From Saccharopolyspora shandongensis (lineage in GTDB: Bacteria; Actinomycetota; Actinomycetes; Mycobacteriales; Pseudonocardiaceae): DNA of 64,000 nucleotides. Under the pieces are notes generated by a model. That model was not told where the DNA came from. It did not search any database and worked only from the letters and a program-made list of their open reading frames with translations. The stretch is from positions 62,001 to 126,000 of the forward strand of contig NZ_FNOK01000007.1 in the NCBI RefSeq assembly GCF_900106995.1. The letters are read 5' to 3'. This document shows positions 15,563-23,998 of the stretch, in pieces. A program made the position numbers and the translations under genes. Within the stretch, counting starts at the first letter, position 1, and each line of letters starts with the position of its first letter.

Positions 15563-15808
15563 TACCGAAGCCAAGGGCAAGGACCGCGGTCGCTCCACCG
15601 AAGTCCCATACCGGTGGGTCCGAACTCGGGGTCGGCGAGCAGTTCGAGCATTAGGCGCGGCGGTGCGCTGGTCCGGAAACCGAATTGATGGGTAACGAAA
15701 ATGCTGGTCGGTGGGCAGGCCGGGAACGCTCCATTCGCAAGGAGCCGGCGAAGGGCGACCACCGCACCGTGGGGGGTTTGGGGGGCTCGGCCCCCCATGT
15801 AAAGGCGA

Positions 15809-15847
15809 GGAGCCCTGTGTCCACGAATTCCGTGGACACAGGGCTCC
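15809..15847. terminator. Strong hairpin beside tRNA-Gly
   Basis: A perfect 17-bp stem (GGAGCCCTGTGTCCACG and its complement) closes on AATTC. It lies 9 bp beyond the 3' end of the minus-strand tRNA-Gly and is the likely terminator of that transcript. Confidence 0.8.
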
Positions 15848-15855
15848 CAGCTCCG

Positions 15856-15926
15856 AGCGGATGACGGGAATCGAACCCGCGTTCTCAGCTTGGGAAGCTG
15901 ATGTTCTACCATTGAACTACATCCGC
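15856..15926 (-). tRNA. tRNA-Gly (anticodon CCC)
   Basis: The cloverleaf reads from the minus strand: acceptor GCGGATG/CATCCGC, D arm TAGTTCAATGGTAGAAC, anticodon stem TCAGC/GCTGA around the loop TTCCCAA (anticodon CCC, for GGG codons), T arm GCGGGTTCGATTCCCGT, discriminator T. It is 71 nt long and CCA is not encoded. It is divergent from dcd; a tRNA-Gly next to dcd is also found in mycobacteria. Confidence 0.95.
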
Positions 15927-16014
15927 GTACCTCATCAGGCTCTCCTGAAGAGTGCCGTCAGCCTAACACGGTGGGGCGCGAAGATCATCACCGGGATGCC
16001 GATACGCTGAGGGC

Positions 16015-16596
16015 GTGTTGCTGAGTGACCGGGACCTGCGCAAAGAGCTCGATGACGGCCGCCTCGAACTTGATCCGTTCGACGCCGCCATGATCCAGCC
16101 GTCGAGCATCGACGTCCGGCTGGATCGCTTCTTCCGGGTCTTCGACAACACCCGGTACACCCACATCGATCCGTCGAAGCAGCAGGACGAGCTGACGTCG
16201 CTGGTGGAGACGCCCGACGACGATCCGTTCGTGTTGCACCCGGGCGAGTTCGTGCTCGGGTCGACCTTCGAGTCGGTGCGGTTGCCCGATGATCTGGCCG
16301 GCCGGCTGGAGGGCAAGTCGTCGCTGGGCCGGCTGGGGTTGCTCACGCACTCCACCGCCGGGTTCATCGACCCCGGGTTCACCGGTCACATCACCCTCGA
16401 ACTGTCCAACGTGGCCAACCTGCCGATCACGTTGTGGCCGGGGATGAAGATCGGTCAGCTGTGCCTGTTCCGGTTGTCGAGCCCCGCGGACTTCCCGTAC
16501 GGCTCGAAGGAGGCCGGGTCGCGCTACCAGGGGCAGCGCGGGCCGACGCCGTCGCGGGCGTACCTCAACTTCCGGCGCACCGACACCCGTCGCTGA
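16015..16596 (+). CDS. dcd: dCTP deaminase (probably bifunctional, dUMP-forming)
   Basis: 193 residues, standard for Dcd, which deaminates dCTP in thymidylate supply. The N-terminus [20 protein letters not shown] and [17 protein letters not shown] are typical, and the signature [20 protein letters not shown] then [20 protein letters not shown] is nearly that of the mycobacterial enzyme, which makes dUMP directly by combined deaminase and diphosphatase action. The start is GTG. The last 32 bp overlap tail to tail with the minus-strand hydrolase gene, so no terminator separates them. Confidence 0.95.
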   Translation: MLLSDRDLRKELDDGRLELDPFDAAMIQPSSIDVRLDRFFRVFDNTRYTHIDPSKQQDELTSLVETPDDDPFVLHPGEFVLGSTFESVRLPDDLAGRLEGKSSLGRLGLLTHSTAGFIDPGFTGHITLELSNVANLPITLWPGMKIGQLCLFRLSSPADFPYGSKEAGSRYQGQRGPTPSRAYLNFRRTDTRR

Positions 16597-17254
16597 GCAT
16601 CGCCACCACCTCGTCGGTCGCGCGAACATCGCCGAACGACCGGTAGATGGTGTGCAGCGTGGCGTTGTGGTCCGCGTCGCGACCTGCCGCGTTGGCGTCC
16701 GCGACCATGATCACGCGCAAGCCCAGGGTGCTCGCGTCGCGGGCCGAGGATTCGCAGCAGACGTTGGTGACCGTGCCCGCGATCAGGACCGTGTCGATTC
16801 CGCGTTGCTCCAGCAGTTCCGGCAGCGGGCACCGGCCGGGGAAGAAGGCGCTGGGCGCGGACTTCTCGACCAGCACGTCGTCGTCGTGGATCGTGAACTC
16901 CGGCCACAGGCGCTGCGCCAGCGGGCCCGTTCCGCCTGCGGTGCGGTACACCTCGGCCGCTTCCGGGCCGTAGAACTCCTGGGCCGTCTGCGTCGGCTCG
17001 ATCGTCGCCGGTAGCACCCATGCCACCGTGCCGCCGGTCTCCCGGACGGTTCGCGCCAGGCGGCCGATGTTCGGCACGATGCCCCGGCAGTAGGGATTGC
17101 CGGACACGAAGAACGGCACCATGTCGATGATCACCAGCGCCGTCCTGGGCGGATCGAGGGTGGGGAACGCGAAGCGCCTGCCGCGGCGCTCCTCGTGCCG
17201 GGCGTATTCGCGGCCCTCGACCAGCCACGCGTGCTGCTTCTCCGGTGCGTCCAT
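16565..17254 (-). CDS. Isochorismatase-family cysteine hydrolase
   Basis: 229 residues with the catalytic triad of the family: Asp in [11 protein letters not shown], Lys in [14 protein letters not shown] and Cys in [19 protein letters not shown] (VCCES). Family members hydrolyse isochorismate, nicotinamide, N-carbamoyl amides and similar compounds; the [10 protein letters not shown] form resembles N-carbamoylsarcosine- or peroxyureidoacrylate-type amidases, but the substrate is open. ATG 17254 has GGAG 6 nt upstream. Its 3' end overlaps dcd by 32 bp. Upstream lie tandem GACAGGT repeats that may be its operator. Confidence 0.85.
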   Translation of the reverse strand: MDAPEKQHAWLVEGREYARHEERRGRRFAFPTLDPPRTALVIIDMVPFFVSGNPYCRGIVPNIGRLARTVRETGGTVAWVLPATIEPTQTAQEFYGPEAAEVYRTAGGTGPLAQRLWPEFTIHDDDVLVEKSAPSAFFPGRCPLPELLEQRGIDTVLIAGTVTNVCCESSARDASTLGLRVIMVADANAAGRDADHNATLHTIYRSFGDVRATDEVVAMLSDGCRCAGS

Positions 17255-17270
17255 GTCGGGCTCCTGATTT

Positions 17271-17295
17271 GACAGGTGATCACGACAGGTAATCA
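17271..17295. promoter_or_regulatory. Tandem direct repeat upstream of the isochorismatase-like gene
   Basis: GACAGGTGATCA (17271-17282) and GACAGGTAATCA (17284-17295) repeat with a 13-bp period, about 17 bp above the hydrolase start. It is a candidate operator. A separate dyad, CTGAATC-N16-GATTCAG, lies at 17385-17414 nearer the transporter gene. Confidence 0.4.
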
Positions 17296-17495
17296 TCTAG
17301 GCACGTACCGGGTGGCGTTTTCCCTGGTGGCGCCTGTTTTGTGTCGCGTTGTCCCGGCTTGTGGTGACCGTGAGCTACTTCACTCTGAATCGAGTAAGCA
17401 AGTTGGGGATTCAGAACTTACGATCCCCCTCGCCCGGCGTACTGGAACGATCCCGCAACGGGGCGGGGTCGGCGAGCGGGCAGCAGGAGTACTCG

Positions 17496-18905
17496 ATGTC
17501 CGCATTGCAGCCGCGCGCCTCGGGCACTGCCACCGAGAACCTCGGGCACGTCGTGATGATCGCCGGGGCCGCGGCGCTCGGCGGGTTCCTCTTCGGCTAC
17601 GACACCTCGGTGATCAACGGCGGCGTGGACGCCATCCAGCGGCACTTCGACGTCGGTTCCGCGTTGACCGGCCTGACCGTTTCCTCGGCGCTGCTGGGTT
17701 CCGCGGTGGGCGCCGGGATCGCCGGCGGGTTGGCCGACCGGGTCGGCCGGATCCGGGTCATGCAGCTGGCCGCGGTCCTGTTCATCATCAGCGCCGTCGC
17801 CTCGGCCGTGCCCTTCGCGATCTGGGATCTCGCCATCTGGCGGGTCGTCGGCGGCGTCGCCATCGGCATCGCGTCGGTGATCGCGCCCGCCTACATCGCC
17901 GAGGTCGCGCCCGCCGCGTACCGCGGGCGGTTGGGGTCCTTGCAGCAGTTGGCGATCGTGCTGGGGATCGCCGTTTCGCAGCTGGTCAACTATGCCCTGG
18001 CGCAGGCCGCCGGCGGCAGCGCTTCCGGGATGCTCGGGCCGTTGCAGGCCTGGCAGTGGATGCTCGGGGTGGCCGCGATCCCCGCGGTGATCTACCTGGT
18101 GGTGGCCTCGACGATTCCCGAGTCGCCGCGGTACCTGGTCGCGGTCGGCAAGGTCGACCGGGCGCGGGAGATCCTGGCGCAGGTCGATTCCGGTGATCCG
18201 GACGAGAAGGTCGCCGAGATCAAGGCCGTGCTGGGCGGCGAGCGCAAGCCGCGGCTGAGCGATCTGCGGGGCCGGTTCGGCGTGCTGCCGATCGTGTGGG
18301 TCGGGATGGCCATCGCGGCGTTGCAGCAGTTCGTCGGGATCAACATCATCTTCTACTACTCGTCGTCGCTGTGGCACTCGGTGGGCATCGACGAGAGCAG
18401 TTCCCTGCTGCTGAGCCTGTTCACGTCGATCGTGAACATCGTCGGCACGTTCGTCGCGATCGCGCTGGTCGACAAGATCGGCCGCAAGCCGCTGCTGGTG
18501 ATCGGTTCGCTCGGGATGGCCGTGTCGCTGGCCGTGACCGGGTGGGCGTTCAGCTTCGCCGAGGTCGTCGGCGAGGAGGCGCACCTGCCGTTCCAGTGGG
18601 GTGCCGTCGCGCTGGTGTCGGCGAGCGCTTTCGTGCTGTTCTTCGCCGCCTCGTGGGGCGTCGTGATGTGGGTGCTGCTGGGCGAGATGTTCCCGGCGCG
18701 CATCCGGGCCGCCGCGCTGGCGGTCGGCACCGCGACGAACTGGATCGCGAACTGGCTGGTGACGGTGAGCTTCCCGAGCATGCGGGACTGGAACCTGCCG
18801 GTCACCTACTTCATCTACGCCGCGTTCGCGCTGATCTCGGTGGTGTTCGTGGTGAAGTACCTGACGGAGACCAAGGGGCGCTCGTTGGAGGAAATGGGTA
18901 GCTGA
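17496..18905 (+). CDS. MFS sugar porter (sugar/H+ symporter family)
   Basis: 469 residues with twelve membrane helices. Sugar-porter signatures are present: GGFLFGYDTSVINGG in helix 1, GGLADRVGRIRVM in loop 2-3, YIAEVAPAAYRGRLGSLQQL after helix 4, IPESPRYL before the central loop, QQFVGINIIFYYSS in helix 7, VDKIGRKPLL in loop 8-9 and the C-terminal ETKGRSLEEM. It probably imports a hexose, pentose or polyol with protons. ATG 17496 has GGAG about 7 nt upstream; an open extension from 17349 lacks membrane or family character. A hairpin with a T-run follows the stop. Confidence 0.92.
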   Translation: MSALQPRASGTATENLGHVVMIAGAAALGGFLFGYDTSVINGGVDAIQRHFDVGSALTGLTVSSALLGSAVGAGIAGGLADRVGRIRVMQLAAVLFIISAVASAVPFAIWDLAIWRVVGGVAIGIASVIAPAYIAEVAPAAYRGRLGSLQQLAIVLGIAVSQLVNYALAQAAGGSASGMLGPLQAWQWMLGVAAIPAVIYLVVASTIPESPRYLVAVGKVDRAREILAQVDSGDPDEKVAEIKAVLGGERKPRLSDLRGRFGVLPIVWVGMAIAALQQFVGINIIFYYSSSLWHSVGIDESSSLLLSLFTSIVNIVGTFVAIALVDKIGRKPLLVIGSLGMAVSLAVTGWAFSFAEVVGEEAHLPFQWGAVALVSASAFVLFFAASWGVVMWVLLGEMFPARIRAAALAVGTATNWIANWLVTVSFPSMRDWNLPVTYFIYAAFALISVVFVVKYLTETKGRSLEEMGS

Positions 18906-18917
18906 CCTGGTCCGATG

Positions 18918-18952
18918 TTCGAGGGGCGTCCCCGCTGGGGGCGCCCCTCGAA
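18918..18952 (+). terminator. Rho-independent-type terminator of the sugar porter gene
   Basis: A stem of 16 bp with one mismatch (TTCGAGGGGCG.../...CGCCCCTCGAA) and a 3-nt loop is followed by a run of five Ts, 12 bp after the stop codon. Confidence 0.85.
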
Positions 18953-19004
18953 ACTTTTTCCGCGGGTTCGGGAACAAAGCCGGCGCGTTGCGCGTATCTA
19001 GTAC

Positions 19005-19017
19005 CGTACAACGTACG
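19005..19017. promoter_or_regulatory. CGTAC-N3-GTACG operator-like dyad
   Basis: CGTAC-AAC-GTACG lies 12 bp before the ATG of the epoxide-hydrolase-like gene, directly over its GGAG. A repressor here would block initiation. The arms resemble sites bound by TetR-family proteins; which regulator is unknown. Confidence 0.45.
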
Positions 19018-19028
19018 AAGGAGCGTGC

Positions 19029-20177
19029 ATGGCCTCTCGCGACATCACCCGGTTCCGCCTCGACATCCCGCAGCACGACCTGGACGACCTCCGGGAGCGG
19101 CTGGCCCGCGCCCGCTGGGCCGACGAGGTGCCCGGGCAGGGCTGGAGCTACGGCCCGCCGCTTGGCTACCTGCGGGAGTTGGCGGAGTACTGGCGCAGCG
19201 GCTACGACTGGCGGGCGCAGGAGGCGCGGCTGAACGAATTCCCGCAGTACACCACCGAAATCGACGGCGAGAACATCCACTTCCTGCACGTCCGGTCGTC
19301 CCGGCCGGACGCGCTGCCGCTGCTGATCACGCACGGCTGGCCCAGTTCGATCGCCGAGTACCTGGACGTGATCGGGCCGCTCGGCGAGTCGTTCCACCTG
19401 GTCATCCCGTCGCTGCCGGGATACGGCCTGTCCGGGCCGACGTGCTCGGTCGGCTGGGGCGCCGGCCGGGTCGCGCGGGCCTGGGCCGAGCTGATGAGCC
19501 GGCTCGGCTACGAGCGGTACGGCCTGCAGGGCGGCGACTGGGGCACGTGGATCTCCCGCGAGCTGGCGATCCTCGCGCCGGACAACGTGATCGGCCTGCA
19601 CACCAACGGGATGATCACGTTTCCGGGCGGCGATCCGGCGGAGATGGCCGGGCTCACCGAGGCCGACCACGCGCGGATGGGCGCGTGGCAGCGCTACACC
19701 GACGAGCTCTACGGCTACAAGCTGATCCAGTCGACGAAGCCGCAGGCGCTGGCCTATTCGCTGGCGGACTCGCCGATCGGGCTGCTGGGCTGGATCGTCG
19801 GCGTGCTCAAGGAGTGGACCGACTGCGAGGACACCCCGGAGGACGCCATCGATCGCGACCGCATCCTGACGACGGTGATGCTGTACTGGCTGACCAACAC
19901 GGCGGGCTCGGCGGCTCGGTCCTTTGTGGAGACTCCGGACAACTCCTCGAAGGCGGAGGAAGAAGGCGTCATCGCGGAGCTGCAGAACGGCACCGTGCCG
20001 CACGGCGTCGCGGTGTTCCCGAAGGACATCCTCGCGCCGGTCCGCCCGTTCGCGGAGCGCATCAACAACATCGTGCGCTGGACCGAGTACGACCGCGGCG
20101 GGACGTTCCCGGCGATGGAGGAGCCGGACCTGTACGTCCGCGACGTCCAGGAGTTCTTCGCGTCGCTGCGCGGCTGA
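19029..20177 (+). CDS. Epoxide-hydrolase-family alpha/beta hydrolase with an unusual active site
   Basis: 382 residues: the EHN N-terminal domain ([40 protein letters not shown]) followed by an alpha/beta-hydrolase core. The oxyanion loop HGWP is at 102-105, and the nucleophile elbow is GGDWGTW with Asp170, as in epoxide hydrolases. The catalytic His normally in GGHFAAxE is replaced: the sequence is [12 protein letters not shown] with Thr359 at the His position. Either another His serves as base or this protein forms a stable ester and does not turn over epoxides. It lies behind a CGTAC dyad and ahead of a long hairpin. Confidence 0.85.
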   Translation: MASRDITRFRLDIPQHDLDDLRERLARARWADEVPGQGWSYGPPLGYLRELAEYWRSGYDWRAQEARLNEFPQYTTEIDGENIHFLHVRSSRPDALPLLITHGWPSSIAEYLDVIGPLGESFHLVIPSLPGYGLSGPTCSVGWGAGRVARAWAELMSRLGYERYGLQGGDWGTWISRELAILAPDNVIGLHTNGMITFPGGDPAEMAGLTEADHARMGAWQRYTDELYGYKLIQSTKPQALAYSLADSPIGLLGWIVGVLKEWTDCEDTPEDAIDRDRILTTVMLYWLTNTAGSAARSFVETPDNSSKAEEEGVIAELQNGTVPHGVAVFPKDILAPVRPFAERINNIVRWTEYDRGGTFPAMEEPDLYVRDVQEFFASLRG

Positions 20178-20188
20178 CGTGCGGGGGT

Positions 20189-20230
20189 CGTGAGTGGTGA
20201 AGCCGGTAAGAACCGGCTTCACCACTCACG
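20189..20230. terminator. Terminator hairpin after the epoxide-hydrolase-like gene
   Basis: A perfect 19-bp stem (CGTGAGTGGTGAAGCCGGT and its complement) with a 4-nt AAGA loop lies 11 bp after the stop codon. Confidence 0.8.
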
Positions 20231-20291
20231 AGTGCAGCATTCGCTGGACATGGGGCCGGTGGGCGGGATTCGGGCCATACGATTCCGGTTT

Positions 20292-21047
20292 GTGGAGATG
20301 GAAGAACGGTTTTCGCGGCTCTGGACCGATGCCGAAGCAGGGGATCCCGCTGCTGCGCGGGAGTTCGGTCGGCTCCGCTGCCTCCTGCCGGTGGACGAGG
20401 CAGCGGAGGACGCCAAGGAGTACTGGCCCGGGGAGCCTTGGTTGCGCGCCGCGCTGGACGCGGACCGGGGTGACCGCGTCGCGGCCAACCTGCTGGCGGC
20501 ACGCCTCGTCCAGCAGATCGATTTCATGCAGCAGACGGATTCCGCGCTGGACGAGGACGACGACATCGACGAGGCCGTCGCTGCTCGCGGCGACGAGGCG
20601 GCTGAGCTGTACGGCCGGGTCCTGGCCGCTGATCCGGACGACCCGGGCGCCCGCACGGGTCTGGCCGTGCTGCGGGAAGTGATCGAGGCCGCGACCGCGG
20701 ATCCGAAGGCGGACGCCTACAGCTACTACCTCGTCCAGCTCGATTCGGTCAGCGGTTCGTCCGGGTTCTACGAAGAACTGGTCGTCACCGATGCCGACGA
20801 GTTGCGCTGGGCCTGCGACCACTGGTTCCGGCGCGTCGACAGCCAGCGGGGCTTCACGCTCGTGCCCGTCGTCTCGGGCGAACGGGGGAGCTTGATCAGC
20901 CTCGACGCGGTCTGCGTCGACGACGCGACGGATTGGGGCGCGGTCGCCATCCCTCCGCTCAGCGGCGAGCTGCTCCCGGTCGGGTGTCCGGCGAGTTCCG
21001 ACGGGCTCCGCTACCACTACGGCTACACGCTGAACATCTGCCTGTGA
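20292..21047 (+). CDS. Hypothetical acidic protein, 251 aa
   Basis: I do not recognise the family. The N-terminal half is helical and acidic, with a TPR-like stretch (AAELYGRVLAADPDDPGARTGLAVL, split here as AAELYGRVLAADPDDPGAR and TGLAVL). The C-terminal half is beta-rich (YYLVQLDSVSGSSGFYEELV, SLISLDAVCVDDATDWGAVA). It has no signal peptide or membrane segment. GTG 20292 is chosen because TACGAT lies 9 nt upstream, consistent with a leaderless transcript; ATG 20298 is the alternative. The gene is convergent with the TetR gene that follows, 13 bp apart. Confidence 0.6.
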   Translation: MEMEERFSRLWTDAEAGDPAAAREFGRLRCLLPVDEAAEDAKEYWPGEPWLRAALDADRGDRVAANLLAARLVQQIDFMQQTDSALDEDDDIDEAVAARGDEAAELYGRVLAADPDDPGARTGLAVLREVIEAATADPKADAYSYYLVQLDSVSGSSGFYEELVVTDADELRWACDHWFRRVDSQRGFTLVPVVSGERGSLISLDAVCVDDATDWGAVAIPPLSGELLPVGCPASSDGLRYHYGYTLNICL

Positions 21048-21060
21048 CGGCCTTTTCGCG

Positions 21061-21651
21061 TCAGCCGAGCGCCTGCCGCACCAGTGCTTCGGCGGCGGCG
21101 CGGGTGATCGATGCGGCTGCGGATTCGCCGGCGATCGAGTAGCTCACGATGGCGCCCTCGTGCAGGCTCAGCAGCTGCACGGCGAGATCCTCCGGGTTCT
21201 TGGCGCCTGCCTCGGCGAGCAGGTTGCGGAACAGGTCTCGGAGCCACTGCTTCTCGGCGACGATCAGCTGTCGCCCCGGGTGGTCGGGCTCGGGGAGTTC
21301 GGCGAAGGCGTTGACGAAGCTGCACCCGCGACTGCTCTGCGGGAGCCATTCGGGGAGCACGTCGAACGGCACCAGCGCGCGCCGGACCGGGTCGGCCTCG
21401 GCGTCCAGGCGGGCTTCGACGAGCTCGCGCCAGCGCCGGTCGCGCGTCTTCAGGTAGGTCACGAGCAGGCCGTCCTTCGACCCGAACCGGTCGTAGAGGG
21501 TCCGCTTGGTGACACCGGATTCGGCGGCGATGGTGTCGACGCCGACGGCGTTGATGCCGCGCGAGTAGAACAGCTCGGCTGCGACGTCGAGGATGCGCTT
21601 GGCGCCCGGTGTCAGGCGCACCTCGGTTCCATCACCTGCGGCAGCGGGCAT
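21061..21651 (-). CDS. TetR-family transcriptional regulator
   Basis: 196 residues. The DNA-binding domain covers about residues 14-60 (GAKRILDVAAELFYSRGINA, VGVDTIAAESGVTKRTLYDR, FGSKDGLLVTYLK). The ligand domain has LPQSSRGCSFVNAFAELPEP; the GC-x-F-x-N-A pattern is common in a TetR subgroup. It is divergent from a 46-residue ORF, and two matching dyads lie between them, so it very likely represses itself and that gene. Confidence 0.88.
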   Translation of the reverse strand: MPAAAGDGTEVRLTPGAKRILDVAAELFYSRGINAVGVDTIAAESGVTKRTLYDRFGSKDGLLVTYLKTRDRRWRELVEARLDAEADPVRRALVPFDVLPEWLPQSSRGCSFVNAFAELPEPDHPGRQLIVAEKQWLRDLFRNLLAEAGAKNPEDLAVQLLSLHEGAIVSYSIAGESAAASITRAAAEALVRQALG

Positions 21652-21670
21652 CGCCCAACCCCCTTGTATT

Positions 21671-21718
21671 CACAGGTCTGTGTACCTTACGGTTCGGGTC
21701 GAACTTCACAGACCAGTG
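21671..21718. promoter_or_regulatory. Twin TetR operators between divergent genes
   Basis: CACAGGTCTGTG (21671-21682) and CACAGACCAGTG (21707-21718) are versions of one dyad, CACAGACC-x-GTG, in opposite orientation 36 bp apart. They lie between the TetR gene and the 46-residue ORF. Occupation of both sites would shut both promoters. Confidence 0.65.
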
Positions 21719-21732
21719 TAGAGGAGTGCGCG

Positions 21733-21873
21733 ATGCGAGGAGTGGTTCGGGCGTTGGGGCGGTTCGTGCGGGATTTCGCCCGCGGGATCCACGCCGGTCA
21801 CGCGATCCGGCACGGCGTGCGCCGCCCGGCGGACGGGGCGCGGTGGAGCGAACGGCCCGTTGACTCCACCTAG
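21733..21873 (+). CDS. Small basic protein (46 aa) divergent from a TetR gene
   Basis: MRGVVRALGRFVRDFARGIH then [18 protein letters not shown]: a short Arg/His-rich amphipathic peptide with GAGGAG 6 nt upstream of ATG 21733. The start and spacing look real, and the twin operators upstream argue for regulated expression. No family is recognised. It may be a membrane-associated peptide or the first gene of a truncated operon. Confidence 0.5.
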   Translation: MRGVVRALGRFVRDFARGIHAGHAIRHGVRRPADGARWSERPVDST

Positions 21874-21920
21874 CCCGCTATCCCCGCCGCGACCGGCGGG
21901 ATTCCGCCGGTCGGTGAGCG

Positions 21921-22514
21921 TCAGGCGGACCAGATCTGGTGGGCGGCGGTCAGGGCTGCCGCCTGGTACTGCGGCAGTTGCTTGCCCTCCACCACCACCT
22001 CCAGCGGCCACTTCTCCTTCAGCGCCACCCACAGCCGCGAGGACAGGCCCGCGTACGCGCTGAGCTGGTCCGTGCCTTCGGCCACCTGCAGCACGTACAC
22101 CCACGCCGCCGCGTCCGGGGCTCCCGCGAGCGGCTCGCGCCAGGCGCGGCGCAGGCGGTGGCCGCCGTGGCGCGGGGCGTCCGTCGACAGGACGATGTCC
22201 GCTCGGCTCGGGTCGGGCGCGTCCGCGGGGCCGGCCGGGCTGAAGCGGTACTGCAGCGGCGGCACCGCGTCGATGACCGGCACGTCGTCCAGGTCCGGGT
22301 TGCCCGGGTCGTCCAGGGCGGAGCGGATCAGGTCCTGCTCCTCGCGGGTGATGCCGACGCCCTCGCCCTCGAGGTTGAGCAGGAGCGTCGACTCGGCCAG
22401 GTCCGACTCGCCGGCGGCGTACTGGTCGCGCACGACTCCCAGGGTGTCGTCGGACAGCCGGCCCGCGAGCCGTGCGCACACGTCCGTGACCGCGGCGTAG
22501 GTCTTCGCATCCAT
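21921..22514 (-). CDS. Candidate immunity protein of the EndoU toxin cassette
   Basis: 197 residues, soluble, acidic in its first half (VGITREEQDLIRSALDDPGN, PDLDDVPVIDAVPPLQY) and beta-rich in its second half (AAWVYVLQVAEGTDQLSAYA, LWVALKEKWPLEVVVEGKQL). I recognise no domain. It is the last gene of the cassette and begins 5 bp after the toxin stop, the position where immunity genes usually sit. Acidity fits a protein that would block a basic RNase. The function is inferred from position only. Confidence 0.5.
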   Translation of the reverse strand: MDAKTYAAVTDVCARLAGRLSDDTLGVVRDQYAAGESDLAESTLLLNLEGEGVGITREEQDLIRSALDDPGNPDLDDVPVIDAVPPLQYRFSPAGPADAPDPSRADIVLSTDAPRHGGHRLRRAWREPLAGAPDAAAWVYVLQVAEGTDQLSAYAGLSSRLWVALKEKWPLEVVVEGKQLPQYQAAALTAAHQIWSA

Positions 22515-22519
22515 GGCGC

Positions 22520-23290
22520 TCACTTCTTCTTCTGGTAGTCGCCGAGTTCGGTCGTGGTCACGTTGCCCTGGGCGTCCTGGACGACTCTGATTATCTTGTT
22601 GCCCTTCGGGCCTTCCCACGTCCAGCTGCCATCGCCGCCGATGTCGGGGTGACTGTAGCGAGGCGGGTCGCTCACCGGCACGCCCTTCGGCTGCGGGTTC
22701 GGCGCCGGCGGGTTGGTGATCACGCCTGGGTCGGCGCTGTTCGGCGGGTACGCGGTGCGGATCTCGCCGTCGGCGAGCACGGTCGTCTTGACGGTGACGC
22801 CGTCGACCGTGCCGGTGTAGTCGTAGGCCCACGCCTTCTTGCCGTCGGCGTCCTTGGTCAGGTACGGCCCCTTCGCAGGCGGTCCCTGCTGCGTGACCTC
22901 GTGCGCCGCGTCGAGGATCTTCGGCCCGTCCCAGCTCTGGGGGAACTCGGTCTTCTTCGAGAGTCCGGTGCCGGCGATGTGGCCGCCCTGCCGGCCGCCG
23001 TCGCCCCCGACGATGTGCGCCTCGGAGGCGTCGCTGTGGTGGATGTCGTCCGCCTTGGGCGGGGCGGTCGGCTTGGGCGGCGGGGTGGGCTTGTTCGGCG
23101 GCGGGTTGGTGGGGTTGTTCGGCTGCTTGCCGCCGGGGCCGCCAGGGCGGCCGTTCTGCGCGGCTTGGGCGGTGGCTTGCTGCGCGCTGGAGATGCCCTT
23201 GCCCGCGTCGATGTTGCCGTGCTTCTGCGGGGGTTTTCCGGTGCTGCCACCGTCTCCGCCGTCGCCGTGCGGATTCTTGGGTTTCGCCAT
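22520..23290 (-). CDS. EndoU-type RNase toxin, secreted polymorphic-toxin candidate
   Basis: 256 residues. Residues 1-90 are low-complexity, rich in Gly, Pro and Gln (NNPTNPPPNKPTPPPKPTAP). Residues about 91-183 match the bacterial EndoU fold: AHIVGGDGGRQGGHIAGTGL gives His92 and His104, SKKTEFPQSWDGPKILDAAH gives the Lys and the FP-x-SW block, and VKTTVLADGEIRTAYPPN the closing strands with Tyr181. EndoU toxins cut RNA, often tRNA. An additional tail of about 70 residues follows. There is no Sec signal; upstream WXG- and EspC-like genes suggest type VII export. It starts 6 bp after the WXG gene. Confidence 0.78.
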   Translation of the reverse strand: MAKPKNPHGDGGDGGSTGKPPQKHGNIDAGKGISSAQQATAQAAQNGRPGGPGGKQPNNPTNPPPNKPTPPPKPTAPPKADDIHHSDASEAHIVGGDGGRQGGHIAGTGLSKKTEFPQSWDGPKILDAAHEVTQQGPPAKGPYLTKDADGKKAWAYDYTGTVDGVTVKTTVLADGEIRTAYPPNSADPGVITNPPAPNPQPKGVPVSDPPRYSHPDIGGDGSWTWEGPKGNKIIRVVQDAQGNVTTTELGDYQKKK

Positions 23291-23296
23291 GGACGC

Positions 23297-23998
23297 CTAC
23301 TCGTCGAGGAGCTTGGTGAGGTTGGTGAGGCTGGTGATCAGACCCGTGGTGTAGGTGAGGATCCGCGCGGCCCACTTGACCACCGCCGCGGCGATCTGCG
23401 CTGCGACGACCGGGATCGTCACCACGAAGACGGCCTCCACCGCCCACACGATCACCCTGGCCACCAGGTCGGCGATCAGGTCGCGGACGATCTCCCGGGT
23501 CTGCTCCACCAGGCCGCCCGCGCCTTCGGTGGCCGCCGCCATCGCCGCCGAGATCGCGGCCAGGCCGCCGATGGCCTCGACGTTGTTGGCCATCATGCCG
23601 TGGTAGGCATCCGAGGCCGTGCCGGTCCAGCCGGGCAGGTCTTCCTTCAGGTGCGCTTCGAGATCGGTGGCCATGGCGCCCAGCTCGGTGGCCATGTTGT
23701 TCCAGGTCTTGGCGTGGGACTGGACCACGTCCGGCGCGCCGGTCAGCTCGTCGAGCATCTCCCGCAGCGGCTCGAAGTACTCCATGGCCCAGCCCAGGCC
23801 GTTGGACAGCAGCGCGCTGATCGGGTCCAGCGCGCTCGCCGCGACCTCGACCGCCAGGCCCGCGCCGGCCAGCACGTCGTCGACCCAGCCCTCGGACTTG
23901 ATCGCGTCGGCCAGGCCCTCGATGCTGTCCGCGAGCCCGGCGCCCGTCCACGCCTCGCGCGACGATTCGACCGGGGCGACCAGCGAGTTGTCGGTCAT
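23297..23998 (-). CDS. WXG100-like helical type VII secretion protein
   Basis: 233 residues, almost entirely helical. The WXG-type hairpin is at 95-135, with TWNNMATELGAMATDLEAHL then LPGWTGTASDAYHGMM (Trp124-Thr-Gly). Two hydrophobic helices follow (VARVIVWAVEAVFVVTIPVV and AAQIAAAVVKWAARILTYTT). This resembles the N-terminal carrier half of large WXG/LXG polymorphic toxins, here encoded separately from the toxin. ATG 23998 overlaps the EspC-like stop by 4 bp (ATGA), so translation is coupled. Confidence 0.75.
   Translation of the reverse strand: MTDNSLVAPVESSREAWTGAGLADSIEGLADAIKSEGWVDDVLAGAGLAVEVAASALDPISALLSNGLGWAMEYFEPLREMLDELTGAPDVVQSHAKTWNNMATELGAMATDLEAHLKEDLPGWTGTASDAYHGMMANNVEAIGGLAAISAAMAAATEGAGGLVEQTREIVRDLIADLVARVIVWAVEAVFVVTIPVVAAQIAAAVVKWAARILTYTTGLITSLTNLTKLLDE

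Noticed and set aside
15562..15912. Minus-strand frame with LAFTWGAEPPKPP-type translation next to tRNA-Gly
   Set aside because: The reading spans two hairpins and part of the tRNA; such ORFs recur as artefacts near G-run terminators.
17418..20225. A 935-codon open frame on the minus strand
   Set aside because: It is the complement of the sugar-porter and epoxide-hydrolase genes. Its composition is low-complexity Arg/Asp/His/Val, typical of antisense frames in GC-rich DNA, and no domain is visible.
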